From Bacteroidia bacterium (lineage in GTDB: Bacteria > Bacteroidota > Bacteroidia > Bacteroidales > VadinHA17), in assembly GCA_026391555.1 (NCBI GenBank), contig JAPLEB010000046.1, positions 1 to 37,221 of the forward strand: a stretch of 37,221 nucleotides of DNA, given 5' to 3'. Below are positions 15,420 to 25,900 of the stretch, piece by piece; within the stretch, counting starts at the first letter, position 1; each line of letters begins with the position of its first letter. Made by a program: the position numbers and the translations under genes. A model generated the notes under the pieces. The model worked only from the letters and a program-made list of their open reading frames with translations, did no database searches and had not been told where the DNA came from.

Positions 15420-18400
15420 ATGGATTCAACATGGGGCAATTACCGCCGATGGAATAATCTTACCGGATGGTTTCTTTTTGTTTTTTCAGCAATAGTCTAC
15501 CTGTTAACTCTCGAGCCAACTGTAAGCTTCTGGGATTGTGGTGAATTCATTCTTTCAGCCTATAAGCTTCAGGTAGGGCATCCTCCCGGAGCTCCTTTGT
15601 TTTTAATGATTGGAAGAATTGCCACACTTTTTGCCGGAGGCGACACTTCGAAAGCCGCATTGATGGTAAATATCCTGTCAGCCCTATGCAGCGCATTTGC
15701 TATTATGTTCCTTTTCTGGACAATTACCCATCTTGTTCGTAAGGTATTTGTTAATGGTAAAGCTCTTGAATCAAAACATGTTCCTGCAATCATCGGAAGT
15801 GGAGTATTGGGGGCACTGGCATATACATTTTCAGATACTTTCTGGTTTTCGGCTGTTGAGGGTGAGTTATATGCTGTCTCTTCACTTGTTACTGCGCTCG
15901 TTTTCTGGGGCATGCTTAAATGGGAAGAAGAAGCAGATCAAAGCTATTCAGGCAGATGGATAATCCTTATAGCCTATATAATGGGCCTTGGTCTTGGCAT
16001 TCATCGTCTGAATCTTCTGGTGATCCCGGTTCTTGTTTTTGTGTTCTATTTTAAAAAATATGAAGTCACAACCAAGGGGGTGATTAAAACACTTTTTCTT
16101 GCAGTACTCCTGGTCTGGCTGATGGTCTTTGTTTTAATGCCGGGAGTACCAAAAGTTGCCGGATGGTTTGAGTTGCTCTTTGTTAATATTCTCGGATTAC
16201 CTTATAACAGCGGACTTCTGTTCTATATTGTAATTCTTTTTGGCGCCCTGGCCCTTGGAATACATTACTCTTTAAAGCAAAAGAGGGTAATCCTTAATTT
16301 CATGCTGACAGCTTTAACTGTGGTTATGATTGGCTATTCATCTTATGCAATGATTATGATACGATCGTCTGCCCGGCCGCCTATGAACCAGAATAATCCG
16401 TCGGATGTTTTTTCACTTTCCTACTATATTAATATGAAGCAGTATGGCAGTTCCCCCAAATTTTTTGGGAACTATTACAGTGCACCGGTTGTTGATGTAA
16501 AGAAAGTTGTTGCCGGTTATAATAAGGCAGATGGTAAGTATAAGCCATATTACCGTTCTGAATATGAGTATAGTAAACAGTTTGAAACATTTTTTCCACG
16601 TATGTACAGCGCCGATCCCGACCATGAAAGCGCCTACAAATACTGGGGAAAGGTAGTTGGTAGAAAGTTCACAGTTGGTTCAGGTAAAGAGACTATTGTT
16701 TGTCCTACTTTTGGTGAAAACCTCCGTTACTTTTTCCATTATCAGGTTGGATTTATGTACCTGAGATATTTCATGTGGAATTTTGCAGGCAGACAGAACG
16801 ATATCCAGGGAAATGGAAATTCCATTGATGGTAACTGGATTAGCGGAATAAAATTTATTGATGAAGCTCGTCTCGGCAACCTCGATATACTTCCTGAAGA
16901 TTTGAAAACGAACCCGGGTAACAATAAATATTATTTTCTTCCACTCCTGATTGGCCTTGGAGGAATGTTCTGGCAATACAAGAAAAACAGGAACGGCTTC
17001 TGGCTTGTTATGGCATTTTTTATAATGACGGGAGTTGCTATTATTTTCTATCTGAATCAGTATCCGAATCAGCCCAGGGAAAGGGATTACGCTTATGCAG
17101 GATCATTTTATGCATTTGCAATATGGATAGGAATAGGCTTTATGTTTGTTTATGAAAAACTTCAGAAGTTTCTTGGAGATAAAGGATCAGCCGCTGTTAC
17201 ATTAGTAGCCCTTCTGGCTGCAGCTCCGGTTCTTATGGCTGCACAGAACTGGGATGACCATAACCGTTCTGACCGGTACACTGCAAGGGATATCGGAGCG
17301 AATTATCTTAAATCATGTGCCCCAAATAGTATCTTATTTACTTATGGTGATAACGATTCATTTCCTGTTTGGTATGTTCAGGATGTGGAAGAGGTGAGAA
17401 CCGATGTCCGGGTTGCTAACCTGAGTTATATCCAGGCAGGATGGTATATCGAAATGATGAGGCAGAAGGCTTTTGAATCGGATCCGCTACCGCTTACGCT
17501 GGGGACTGAAAAGTACATTGAAGGTGTAAGAGAACAACTACCGGTCAATAACAGGGTGGACAAACCCGTTGATCTTAAAGAGGTTGTCCAGTTTGCAGGT
17601 TTTGAAGATAAGAAATACAAAGTTGACCCTGGCGGCAGAGGCGATTATCTGAATTATATTCCTGCAAGCAAGTTCATTATTGATGTTGATTCTGCAAAAG
17701 TGTTTTCGAATGGAACTGTTAAAAAGTATTTTAAAGACAGGCTGGTTTCTCCAATGATATGGGAATATTCCGAAACAAATGCTTTCAAAGGTGATCTTGC
17801 AATAATGGACCTGCTCTCGACCAATAAATGGGAAAGGCCTGTTTACTTCTCTACCACTGTTCCTTCGAGCCAATATAAGGGACTTGAGAAGTTTTTCATT
17901 GAGGAAGGACTTGCTTACAGGGTAGTTCCTGTAAGGGCAGATCAACCTGAACAGGGCGAATTCGGAATGATTGATCCTGTTGTGATGTACGACAACCTTA
18001 TGAATAAATTCTCATGGGGAAATGCAGAAGATCCTTCAGTTTATCTCGATGAGAATAACCGGCGTATGTTCAGCAACTTCAGAAGAATTTTCGGAAGCCT
18101 TGGGAAAGAACTGGTTCTGAGGGGAGATACCGCAAAAGCAATAGAAGTAACCCATCGTGGCCTTGAAATTGTGCCGCCTGAAAAGATGCCATACGATTTT
18201 TTTACCATAGGTCTTGCAGAAGTATTGATAAGAGCCGGGAAAACAGATGAGGGTGAAAAATTATTGGGGGAGGTTATCGACTATTCAAAAAAATATCTTG
18301 ATTATGCAATCAGCATTAAACCTGAAGAAAGGTTCGGACTTGAATACCCGACAGGAATTAATATGCAGGCATTGCTTGATATTTATAATATGTCGGTGAG

Positions 18401-18479
18401 GTTGAAACTGGCCTCTCTTACCCCGATTATTGAACCTGAAATAGATAACTACTACAGAAAGCTTTATTCGGTAAAATAA
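15420..18479 (+). CDS. DUF2723/GT117-type membrane protein O-mannosyltransferase-like glycosyltransferase
   Basis: This very large polytopic inner-membrane protein (1019 aa) resembles the DUF2723 (TMEM260-like) family, whose members are lipid-linked-sugar glycosyltransferases with a GT-C fold. The N-terminal membrane domain begins with a helix (about 14-32). It is followed by the family hallmark EPTVSFWDCGEFILSAYKL, with the acidic residues of WDCGEF (D39, E42) as likely catalytic acids, and HPPGAPLF. More membrane helices follow to about residue 600, including YPNQPRERDYAYAGSFY. A soluble C-terminal half contains FTYGDNDSFPVWY and a TPR-like helical end (about 890-1000). By family analogy it may glycosylate exported proteins. 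It is followed after 6 nt by a deacetylase gene, so the two are cotranscribed. Acceptor and sugar are unknown. Confidence 0.85.
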   Translation: MDSTWGNYRRWNNLTGWFLFVFSAIVYLLTLEPTVSFWDCGEFILSAYKLQVGHPPGAPLFLMIGRIATLFAGGDTSKAALMVNILSALCSAFAIMFLFWTITHLVRKVFVNGKALESKHVPAIIGSGVLGALAYTFSDTFWFSAVEGELYAVSSLVTALVFWGMLKWEEEADQSYSGRWIILIAYIMGLGLGIHRLNLLVIPVLVFVFYFKKYEVTTKGVIKTLFLAVLLVWLMVFVLMPGVPKVAGWFELLFVNILGLPYNSGLLFYIVILFGALALGIHYSLKQKRVILNFMLTALTVVMIGYSSYAMIMIRSSARPPMNQNNPSDVFSLSYYINMKQYGSSPKFFGNYYSAPVVDVKKVVAGYNKADGKYKPYYRSEYEYSKQFETFFPRMYSADPDHESAYKYWGKVVGRKFTVGSGKETIVCPTFGENLRYFFHYQVGFMYLRYFMWNFAGRQNDIQGNGNSIDGNWISGIKFIDEARLGNLDILPEDLKTNPGNNKYYFLPLLIGLGGMFWQYKKNRNGFWLVMAFFIMTGVAIIFYLNQYPNQPRERDYAYAGSFYAFAIWIGIGFMFVYEKLQKFLGDKGSAAVTLVALLAAAPVLMAAQNWDDHNRSDRYTARDIGANYLKSCAPNSILFTYGDNDSFPVWYVQDVEEVRTDVRVANLSYIQAGWYIEMMRQKAFESDPLPLTLGTEKYIEGVREQLPVNNRVDKPVDLKEVVQFAGFEDKKYKVDPGGRGDYLNYIPASKFIIDVDSAKVFSNGTVKKYFKDRLVSPMIWEYSETNAFKGDLAIMDLLSTNKWERPVYFSTTVPSSQYKGLEKFFIEEGLAYRVVPVRADQPEQGEFGMIDPVVMYDNLMNKFSWGNAEDPSVYLDENNRRMFSNFRRIFGSLGKELVLRGDTAKAIEVTHRGLEIVPPEKMPYDFFTIGLAEVLIRAGKTDEGEKLLGEVIDYSKKYLDYAISIKPEERFGLEYPTGINMQALLDIYNMSVRLKLASLTPIIEPEIDNYYRKLYSVK

Positions 18480-18485
18480 ATTGAT

Positions 18486-19112
18486 ATGCGGTTTTTCAGG
18501 CCTTGCTTTATTGCAGGCTGGCTCTATCCTGATGCAATATTCAGGATCAGGACAGTTGAAAAGTTATTGTGTCTGACTTTTGATGATGGCCCACATCCCG
18601 ATTCTACCCCTCAACTGCTTGATATTCTTGATAAACATGATATTAAAACTCTGTTTTTTTGCGATGGAAGAGCAGCCGAAAAATACCCCGGCCTCATTAA
18701 CCAGATTAAGACAAGAGGACATCTGGCAGGCAATCATGGATACAATCATCTTAACGGATGGATAACTTCCCTGAAAAGATATGTTGCTGATGTATCAAAT
18801 GCCGAACCCTATACATCTACCGATTTATTCAGGCCTCCTTATGGGCGTTTACGGTTTAACCAGTACAGAAAACTGAAGAAAAAATATAAAATTGTATTTT
18901 GGGATATCATGCCTTATGATTTTGATCCTTCATTCGGAAGTGAGAATTCTCTTCGAATACTTAAAAACAAAATACGTCCGGGTTCGATAATCGTGCTTCA
19001 TGACAATCAAAGAAGCGAATCCCGGGAATATATAGAAGAATTCATACTATTTGCAAAGGAGGAAGGGTACAGGTTTGATAGTTCAATTATATGTTGCAGT
19101 ACACCTTGCTGA
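18486..19112 (+). CDS. Polysaccharide deacetylase (NodB homology domain)
   Basis: NodB-type enzymes remove acetyl groups from N-acetylhexosamines in glycans with a bound metal. The 208-aa protein shows motif 1 TFDDGPHP (catalytic base and metal Asp), motif 2 GNHGYNH (metal-binding His pair, a variant of the usual S/T-H-x3-H), motif 3 FRPPYGR, and the later WDIMPYDFDP and IIVLHDN. The domain makes up nearly the whole protein; no signal peptide is obvious, though residues 1-25 are partly hydrophobic. It lies 6 nt after the GT117-type gene, which suggests a joint role in surface glycan or glycoprotein handling. The substrate is unknown. Confidence 0.88.
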   Translation: MRFFRPCFIAGWLYPDAIFRIRTVEKLLCLTFDDGPHPDSTPQLLDILDKHDIKTLFFCDGRAAEKYPGLINQIKTRGHLAGNHGYNHLNGWITSLKRYVADVSNAEPYTSTDLFRPPYGRLRFNQYRKLKKKYKIVFWDIMPYDFDPSFGSENSLRILKNKIRPGSIIVLHDNQRSESREYIEEFILFAKEEGYRFDSSIICCSTPC

Positions 19113-19137
19113 GGTTTTTTTTTTCAGAATGAAATGT

Positions 19138-19145
19138 TACTTTTG
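19138..19145 (+). promoter_or_regulatory. Candidate -7 box for purD
   Basis: TACTTTTG is an exact TAnnTTTG match, 25 nt upstream of the purD ATG in a 58-nt gap. A T-rich tract rather than a TTG sits at the -33 position, so purD may be both co-transcribed and started locally. Confidence 0.35.
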
Positions 19146-19170
19146 AAATGATAAAATATTTCCTAATAAA

Positions 19171-20439
19171 ATGAATATTCTCATTCTGGGATCTGGCGGC
19201 AGGGAGCATGCTCTTACCTGGAAACTTGCCCAAAGTAAAAAAGTCAAAAGGATTTTTATAGGTCCGGGGAATGCCGGTACTTCTAATTCAGGAACAAACC
19301 TGAAGCTGGATCCGGGGAATTTTCCTGAGGTTAAAAATGCTGTTTTAGAAAATAAGATTGATCTTGTAATAGTTGGCCCCGAAGCTCCACTGGTTGATGG
19401 AATACATGATTTTTTCCTTAACGATATTACACTTAAAAACATTCCGGTAATTGGCCCTGGTAAATCTGCTGCCCGTCTGGAAGGGAGTAAAGATTTTGCA
19501 AAAGCCTTTCTTACCCGGCATAAAATACCTACTGCCGCTTATAAAAGTTTTGATAAGTCATCAATGAAAGAGGCTCCCGGCTTCCTCAGAACACTAAATC
19601 CTCCATATGTTATTAAAGCTGATGGCCTTGCTGCAGGGAAAGGTGTGCTGATCATCAATGACATTCATGAAGCAGAGAAAGAGGTAGAAGCTATATTGAA
19701 CGGGAAATTTGGAGCTGCGGGACAAAAAGTCGTTATTGAGCAGTTTCTAAAAGGGATTGAACTGTCGGTATTTATTATTACTGATGGAGTTTCATATAAA
19801 TTATTGCCCGAAGCAAAGGATTATAAGAGAATAGGGGAGGGTGATACCGGTCTTAATACCGGTGGTATGGGAGCAGTTTCTCCGGTCCCGTTTGCAGATC
19901 ACATCTTTATGCAAAAGGTAAAGAACAGGATAATCGATCCGACAATGAAGGGATTATCGGAAGATGGAATTGTATATAAAGGTTTCATATTCTTCGGCCT
20001 GATTAATGTTGAAGGTAACCCCTATGTAATTGAATATAATGCCCGGCTGGGAGATCCCGAATCAGAGGTAATCATACCAAGAATAAAGTCAGACTTCTTC
20101 GATCTTATTGAAGGAGTGGCTAAAGGGGACCTTGAAGAGAGAAGAATCGAGATTGATGAAAGATTTGTTACGACAGTCATGCTTGTTTCCGGAGGTTATC
20201 CGGGAGATTATGAGAAAGGAAAATCCATTCAGGGGTTTGACCGTATTAAGGAAAGTGTAGTTTTCCATGCCGGGACAAAGAGAGCGGAGGATAAAGTCGT
20301 TACATCAGGAGGTCGTGTTCTTGCAGTCACTTCCTGGGGAACTACAATGAAAGAGGCTCTTAAAATATCTTATCGAAATGCAGGGTTGTTAAACTTCGAA
20401 GGTATCTGTTACAGAACCGATATAGGATTTGATTTATAG
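19171..20439 (+). CDS. purD: Phosphoribosylamine-glycine ligase (GAR synthetase)
   Basis: PurD joins glycine to 5-phosphoribosylamine with ATP, the second step of purine synthesis, in the cytosol. The 422-aa protein matches the family throughout: N-terminal MNILILGSGGREHALTWKL, IVGPEAPLVDGI, the ATP-grasp region PYVIKADGLAAGKGVLI, the signature NTGGMGAVSPVPF, and YNARLGDPESEVIIPR with the metal-binding Glu/Asp set. Length is normal. It lies downstream of the deacetylase gene and 4 nt before a membrane protein gene. Confidence 0.97.
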   Translation: MNILILGSGGREHALTWKLAQSKKVKRIFIGPGNAGTSNSGTNLKLDPGNFPEVKNAVLENKIDLVIVGPEAPLVDGIHDFFLNDITLKNIPVIGPGKSAARLEGSKDFAKAFLTRHKIPTAAYKSFDKSSMKEAPGFLRTLNPPYVIKADGLAAGKGVLIINDIHEAEKEVEAILNGKFGAAGQKVVIEQFLKGIELSVFIITDGVSYKLLPEAKDYKRIGEGDTGLNTGGMGAVSPVPFADHIFMQKVKNRIIDPTMKGLSEDGIVYKGFIFFGLINVEGNPYVIEYNARLGDPESEVIIPRIKSDFFDLIEGVAKGDLEERRIEIDERFVTTVMLVSGGYPGDYEKGKSIQGFDRIKESVVFHAGTKRAEDKVVTSGGRVLAVTSWGTTMKEALKISYRNAGLLNFEGICYRTDIGFDL

Positions 20440-20443
20440 ATAA

Positions 20444-21439
20444 ATGCTCTTAAGATTATTCAAAGGAACCGGTCCCGGCGTAATATTTCTGATTATAATT
20501 ACTCTAATGGCTGTATGGGTCAGCGCATTTCTTAATACCCCACTGGATAATGTATTTTATTATGATACAGATCCAATGCCTCTTTATAGCCTTTTGAAGC
20601 TGGTAATTGGCAATAATCACTTTTGGGGAGTGTTTTTTTCCTTTTCAATGGTTTCCCTGATGGCATTTCTTCTTGTAAATTTCAACACGAACGTTTTTTT
20701 TATTAATGAAAGGACGTTTCTCCCCGCGTTGATTTATATTTTGTTTGGCGGACTTTTTCCACAATATCAGGTTTTGAATCCGGTTCTTCCGGCATCACTT
20801 TTTCTTATTCTGGCAATCATAAGAATAATTGATGGTTACCGGAAACCAGGAACTGCATACAATTTTTTTGATGCGGGTATACTCATAAGTACCGGAAGCC
20901 TCTTTTATGCAAATCTTATCTGGTTCGGGCTGTTGGTGATAATAGGGATTGCAATGCTCAGAACAGGTAGCCTTATAGAGATTGCAATTTCTATACTTGG
21001 ACTGCTGGCGCCATATCTTCTTGCTTTTGGCTTGTATTATGTTATCGGGAAAGATATGGCGGCTCTTTTATCGCTGGTTGAAAATAATCTTTTCGGCAGA
21101 TCGGCTGGATATCTCTTCCCACGCCTGACAATAGTTGCCTTGATCTTTGCCGGTATTCTAATACTTGTTAGTATTACATATTTGGTTATGCTTATGAACA
21201 CTAAAAAGATAAAATCACGCAAGGCATTTTCCCTGCTTATATGGGTATTTTTAATCTCGATGGGCGTTTACTTTGCCGTGCCTTCGGCTTCAGTCGAAAT
21301 AGTCTGGTTAACAAGTATCCCTGTCAGCTATTTTCTGGCACACTATTTTGTATTTGTTAAAAAGAAACTGGTACCTGAAATATTTTTTTCTGTGCTTTTT
21401 GTTCTTATTTTGCTGATACAGATATGGTACCTGAAGTGA
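20444..21439 (+). CDS. Polytopic inner-membrane protein of unknown function (DUF6427-like)
   Basis: This 331-aa protein is strongly hydrophobic throughout, with roughly nine to ten predicted membrane helices (first at about 13-30, last at about 308-328) joined by short loops. The start MLLRLFKGTGPGVIFLIIITLM and overall shape remind me of the Bacteroidota DUF6427 group, but I recognise no catalytic motif. It begins 4 nt after purD and is therefore in the same transcription unit, although that pairing does not imply a role in purine synthesis. A transport or envelope function is possible but unproved. It ends 5 bp from the convergent gene at 21445. Confidence 0.75.
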   Translation: MLLRLFKGTGPGVIFLIIITLMAVWVSAFLNTPLDNVFYYDTDPMPLYSLLKLVIGNNHFWGVFFSFSMVSLMAFLLVNFNTNVFFINERTFLPALIYILFGGLFPQYQVLNPVLPASLFLILAIIRIIDGYRKPGTAYNFFDAGILISTGSLFYANLIWFGLLVIIGIAMLRTGSLIEIAISILGLLAPYLLAFGLYYVIGKDMAALLSLVENNLFGRSAGYLFPRLTIVALIFAGILILVSITYLVMLMNTKKIKSRKAFSLLIWVFLISMGVYFAVPSASVEIVWLTSIPVSYFLAHYFVFVKKKLVPEIFFSVLFVLILLIQIWYLK

Positions 21440-21444
21440 TGGGA

Positions 21445-21882
21445 TTATTTTACCAATGAGACAACACCTACACCAGACCCCTGTTGCCCGTTAGTGAAAT
21501 CATAATTTAACTGATACATTCCACTCTTGTTGCAAACAAAATCAACGAAAGAATATATCTTGCCGGTTTTCTGATCGAATGATGATAGGATTACCTTATT
21601 GGCATCATCTTTAATATTAAGAATAAGCTGACCTTGTGAACCCTCGGTATTACACAGGGAGAACCGGTATTTAGTATTTTTCCAGAGCGACATATTTGCT
21701 TTGTATCTGAGTTCACTTTGGGTAGCAGCTTTCCCGAGCTGGATTCTGAAATCTTTCAGATATTTGGCATTGACCCCGGCGTTCATGGCGCAGTTACTTA
21801 CAAATGAGTCTGTTGCCTGTCCAAAAGACAGGAACCCGAATGTAAGTAAAAACAAAAGAGTGATGATATTTTTTTTCATCAT
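21445..21882 (-). CDS. Small secreted protein of unknown function
   Basis: The preferred start is one of two adjacent ATGs (21882 or 21879), giving MMKKNIITLLFLLTFGFLSFGQ, a clear signal peptide with a GQ cleavage region. A longer frame exists to 21939, but its extra 19 codons are read through a palindromic repeat (21909-21931), so I exclude them. The mature protein, about 120 aa, has two Cys residues that could pair and beta-rich segments (YRFSLCNTEGSQGQLILNI, YSFVDFVCNKSGMYQLNYDF), suggesting a small beta-sandwich in the periplasm or at the surface. The family is not recognised. It lies 112 nt downstream of the lipoprotein gene. Confidence 0.7.
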   Translation of the reverse strand: MMKKNIITLLFLLTFGFLSFGQATDSFVSNCAMNAGVNAKYLKDFRIQLGKAATQSELRYKANMSLWKNTKYRFSLCNTEGSQGQLILNIKDDANKVILSSFDQKTGKIYSFVDFVCNKSGMYQLNYDFTNGQQGSGVGVVSLVK

Positions 21883-21908
21883 ATTATAATTGATATTAAA
21901 TATATAAT

Positions 21909-21931
21909 GCCTGCCTGTCGGCAGACAGGTA
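21909..21931. repeat. Short palindromic repeat upstream of the small secreted protein
   Basis: CCTGTC (21914-21919) and GACAGG (21924-21929) pair around GGCA, inside TGCCTGCCTGTCGGCAGACA. It is locally GC-rich in an AT-rich gap, typical of a dispersed intergenic palindrome. It artificially extends the reading frame of the downstream gene. Confidence 0.5.
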
Positions 21932-21994
21932 ATTCGCAAGTTGTTGATTTTATTATTTTAAAAGTTTGCATTTGTAATACGTGCCCGGTTCATT

Positions 21995-22906
21995 CTAATT
22001 ATTTAATATTAGTCTGTTCCTGATATTTTTGGTGATCTCAATAATCCCTTCAAGCTGTTCTTTAGACATTTCAACAACACTTGTCTCGGTTTGAGTAATA
22101 ACAAGTCCTCCGTCTTTTTCGACACTCACAGGATCCCCCTGAGTATATGTTATTCTTATGTCGCGGTATTTATCTTTAATATTCTGGAGGTTTTTGCATA
22201 GTTCGGTAAATTTTAAATCGCGGTTGCAGTAAGGACTTACCAGAAGAAGAAGATCGTTCAAAATAATCTTCTGTTCACCAATCCTGTCGCTGAGAATTTT
22301 ATCAGGGAATTGACTTACAACCTGTGTTGCAAGATACTGACCTTCAATCCAGACACCTATTATCATTAAGGCGGAAAGTTGCCCGCGATCATTGCTCCTG
22401 AGATAATTATCTATCTGTGTATAGGAGTTGATTGAAATGAACAGGAGGGAGTCCAGATTTGTTTTGTTCATTGATAATCTTTTTATTGATTCGAAATCAA
22501 AAAACTGACCGACTTTAATATCCTCAGCAATCTTTCTGATAGAAGAAAGAACATCCAGGGAGGAACTGGTCTTTTCATACATGTTCAGATACCCGAGGTC
22601 AGCGCCAAGAATGCCCAGTTTAAGAGCTTTGTCAAAATTTGTACTTTGCTTATTAGCGTCTATGGATGTAGCAAGATAGTTTTGTGAGAAAGGAACTTCT
22701 AACATATGAAGAAGATTTGCAATCTCTACTGGCGACGCGATGTTCTTTGAAATGTCTGCTATTGCCTCAGGGCTTAATTTTTCAGCTTCTGAAACAGGAA
22801 CTGAGTCAGCCTCGGGAAATACGAACTCACCCTTTTTGTTTGATGAATTCCTGCAAGCGAAGCATATAAACACAATAATAAACAATAAAAGCACTCTTTC
22901 TTTCAT
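21995..22906 (-). CDS. Putative lipoprotein of unknown function
   Basis: This 303-aa protein begins MKERVLLLFIIVFICFACRN, a lipoprotein signal with probable lipidated C18. An acidic/polar linker follows (SNKKGEFVFPEADSVPVSEAEK), then a mostly helical body (about residues 45-300) without recognisable enzymatic motifs. It is probably tethered to the periplasmic or outer face. It is 53 nt downstream of the TerB/ABCG-type transporter gene, with a TATTTTTG box in the gap, so it may be transcribed separately as well as with the transporter. A partner role for that transporter is possible but unsupported by sequence alone. Confidence 0.75.
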   Translation of the reverse strand: MKERVLLLFIIVFICFACRNSSNKKGEFVFPEADSVPVSEAEKLSPEAIADISKNIASPVEIANLLHMLEVPFSQNYLATSIDANKQSTNFDKALKLGILGADLGYLNMYEKTSSSLDVLSSIRKIAEDIKVGQFFDFESIKRLSMNKTNLDSLLFISINSYTQIDNYLRSNDRGQLSALMIIGVWIEGQYLATQVVSQFPDKILSDRIGEQKIILNDLLLLVSPYCNRDLKFTELCKNLQNIKDKYRDIRITYTQGDPVSVEKDGGLVITQTETSVVEMSKEQLEGIIEITKNIRNRLILNN

Positions 22907-22930
22907 TCAGGATGATATAGTAGGTTAATA

Positions 22931-22938
22931 CAAAAATA
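22931..22938 (-). promoter_or_regulatory. Candidate -7 box for the lipoprotein gene
   Basis: The minus strand reads TATTTTTG, an exact TAnnTTTG, 24 nt before the ATG at 22906. The upstream DNA is a T-tract without a clear -33 TTG. Confidence 0.35.
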
Positions 22939-22959
22939 CAAAAAAATCAGATTAGCAGT

Positions 22960-25900
22960 CTAATTTCGAAATTTAAAATTCTCAAAAAACCGGACTACCC
23001 TTCCCAGCAACTCATAATAAAGCGCCAGATAAAGTAATATAGTGCTTAAAAGGACCAAAGAAATATTGAATACAAAAGTGTTTGTTTTTATTCCAAAAAT
23101 ATATTTTGCAGGTGCATAAAAATGGGTTCTGAAATCAAGGAATCCTTTCCTGTAAGGGTCGAGATATATCGGGTCAGTATTCTGGACAAGGGAGTTCTTA
23201 TAAACAAGAATTTTATTACGTTCGTAAGGTTTTGTAACAATCTCTAAGAGTTTATAATTATAATAATCATTTTCATATTTTTTAAGCAATACATCATTTC
23301 TGTTGTAAAATTTATCTCTTCTGTCACTTGCTGAATTTGAAATTTTGCTGAATAATTTATCCAGTCTGTCTAAGTACTTTGTAAGAGAATCAGCAATCCC
23401 CGGATTAAATTCATAAGGTGTCAGATCAGCTATATAATTAAATTCAGGTACGTCATTGATCCTGGCCGTTTTTTCCAATTCATTTCTAAGAAGCTGAAGT
23501 TTGCTGAATTGACGGGTAGATTTTTTTATTAGAAGATTCTCGTTATTCCCAATATTTTTGGGGTTACTCCTGAATTCAGACAGAGTAGTCTCAAGAGCAT
23601 CACGTAATGCTTTAATTCTGTGAACCTTATTGAAGTCAGCTTCACTGATTTTCTTTTGAAGCTCATAATATGTCTCTCCATCGAGAGTAAATGCAGTTTT
23701 ACTGTATTCATTATCCTTAAATTGTGACACAATGAGCGCTTCATAGGTCCATCTGGTCGGTATCAATTCAGCAATCATGGGAACTTTTTCAACATTACCT
23801 ATTTTTCTGTTAAGCTTGTCAAATGGAAACATGGCGCCACTGAGTACCATCATTGGAATTATTAAAAGAGGTATTACTATGTAGATTGTAATAGCCGAAT
23901 TAAATGAAGCTGATATATTCAACCCCAGCATATTGGCACAAAAAGCAGTTGTAAAGAGTGCAAGCCAGTAATGAAAATACATACCTTTTATCCCGAGAAT
24001 TGGATTTGCAATCATCACGAACAGGAATGTCTGTAAAGAAGATATTAAGATCAGAATTGCAACTTTAGACAGGAGGTAACTGGTTCGGCTAAGATTAAGG
24101 AAATGCTCCCTTTTAAGAATTTTTCTGTCACGGAAAATCTCCTCTGCACTAATAGTTAATCCAAGGAAAAGAGCAACAATCAGGCTCATAAAAATGTAAA
24201 TGGGGATATTTTCATTTTCCGAAAAAATATAAATATCAGAGTCAGGGTCCGGGATATATCTGATTATGAATGAAAGTACAAATCCCAGAATCGGTGCTTC
24301 CAGCAGAGTGAGTGCAACATATTGGCTATTAGCTATTTTACTCTTAAAATCTCTGGAAAGATAAATTACAAACTGTTTAAAGATACCTGGTCTCTGGAGA
24401 TTCTTATGAGGAGGTTCCTTAACTTCAGGTAACTGAGTAAATGGATGTTTTGAATTAAAGGTATTTGCCCATTCCTTTGGCTTGACTTTACGTTTTTCAC
24501 TATATTTCCCAAACTCATCAACAACCTGAGTTTCAATAATGTTAAAGATGGTTTCAGGGTTCACGTTCCCGCATGAGGGGCACTCTCCCTGGTTTGAGTT
24601 GATCTGAGCATCAAGAGTTTTAAAATAGATAACCGAATCGACAGGATTACCGAAATATGCCATATACCCCCCCTGATCAAGAATGATAACTTTGTCAAAC
24701 ATCTTGAAAATTTCAGATGAAGGCTGATGAATGACTGTGAAAATCAGTTTCCCCTTTAATGTCAGATCGCGAAGAAGGTCCATCAGGTTTTCAGAATCTC
24801 TCGATGAAAGACCTGATGTAGGCTCATCAAGAAACATGACTAATGGTTCCCTGATAACTTCCAATGCAATATTAAGTCTTTTTCTCTGCCCTCCGCTGAT
24901 TACTTTGTTAAACGGAGAGCCGACTTTGAGTTCTCTCTTCTCAAGTAACCCGAGATTTGAAAGGGTATGATCGACCAATAAAGTGATCTCCTCTTTGGTT
25001 TTATCTTTGAAACACTGGCAGGCAGCATAAAATAAGTTTTCAAATACAGTGAGATCCTCTAAAAGCAGATCATCCTGGGGAACATATCCAAAAACTCCCT
25101 CAAGCGCTTTATTATCCCTGGTAACATCTAATTCGTTAATTTTAATGCTTCCGGAAGTTGGCTTCTGAATACCACTCATAAGATTCAGCAAAGTTGTCTT
25201 TCCCGAACCACTTGCTCCCAGAATACCGATAAGCTTCCCCTCCTCAATTGAAAAATTGACATTGTCAACTGCGGCCTGCCCCTCCCGGAATTTAAAAGAA
25301 AGGTTTTCGACAGTGAATGAAATTTTATGTATTATTATGTTGGAAAGAAAGCTGGAACTGATATCACTATAATAAATTGCATGTCCCTGCCGTGATTTTA
25401 CCGAACCTCCTTTTGCAAATGTATAGACATTTCCTGATCTGATGGGAAGGCCATTAAGATATAACTGGTCTTCTGATATATATTTAATAAAATAGAGGTC
25501 TACACTTGCAACCCTTAAAATGAAAATTTTCGTATCCCGGTAGCCGGTTAACATTCTTTTGCACAATTCACACTCTTCTTCTTCAGGGCTGAGAACAAGG
25601 ATTGCCGGATTTGTGAGGTTCTCAGGATTGTCATTCATCACGAATTGCTCTGTTGCTGCAAATTCATCGGGGGATATTTTGAAAACTTCAGCTACAGTAT
25701 TTATTATGTTCATTTTCTGAGGCGTGAACTGACGATCAGCATTCACCAGTTCGTACAATCGTATCAGAACGACAACTTTTTGTCCCTGGTTAAGGGTATG
25801 GTTGATCTTTTTACATATACCAAGTATCTTAACGGAGTCTTTTACGGAAGGAGCGGAAGGTTCTTTCACAATTGACCTTTTCATGACCGGGCCCGCATGC

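Noticed and set aside
21883-21939. Longer start of the small secreted protein
   Set aside because: The extra residues are read through a palindromic repeat and would bury the signal peptide.
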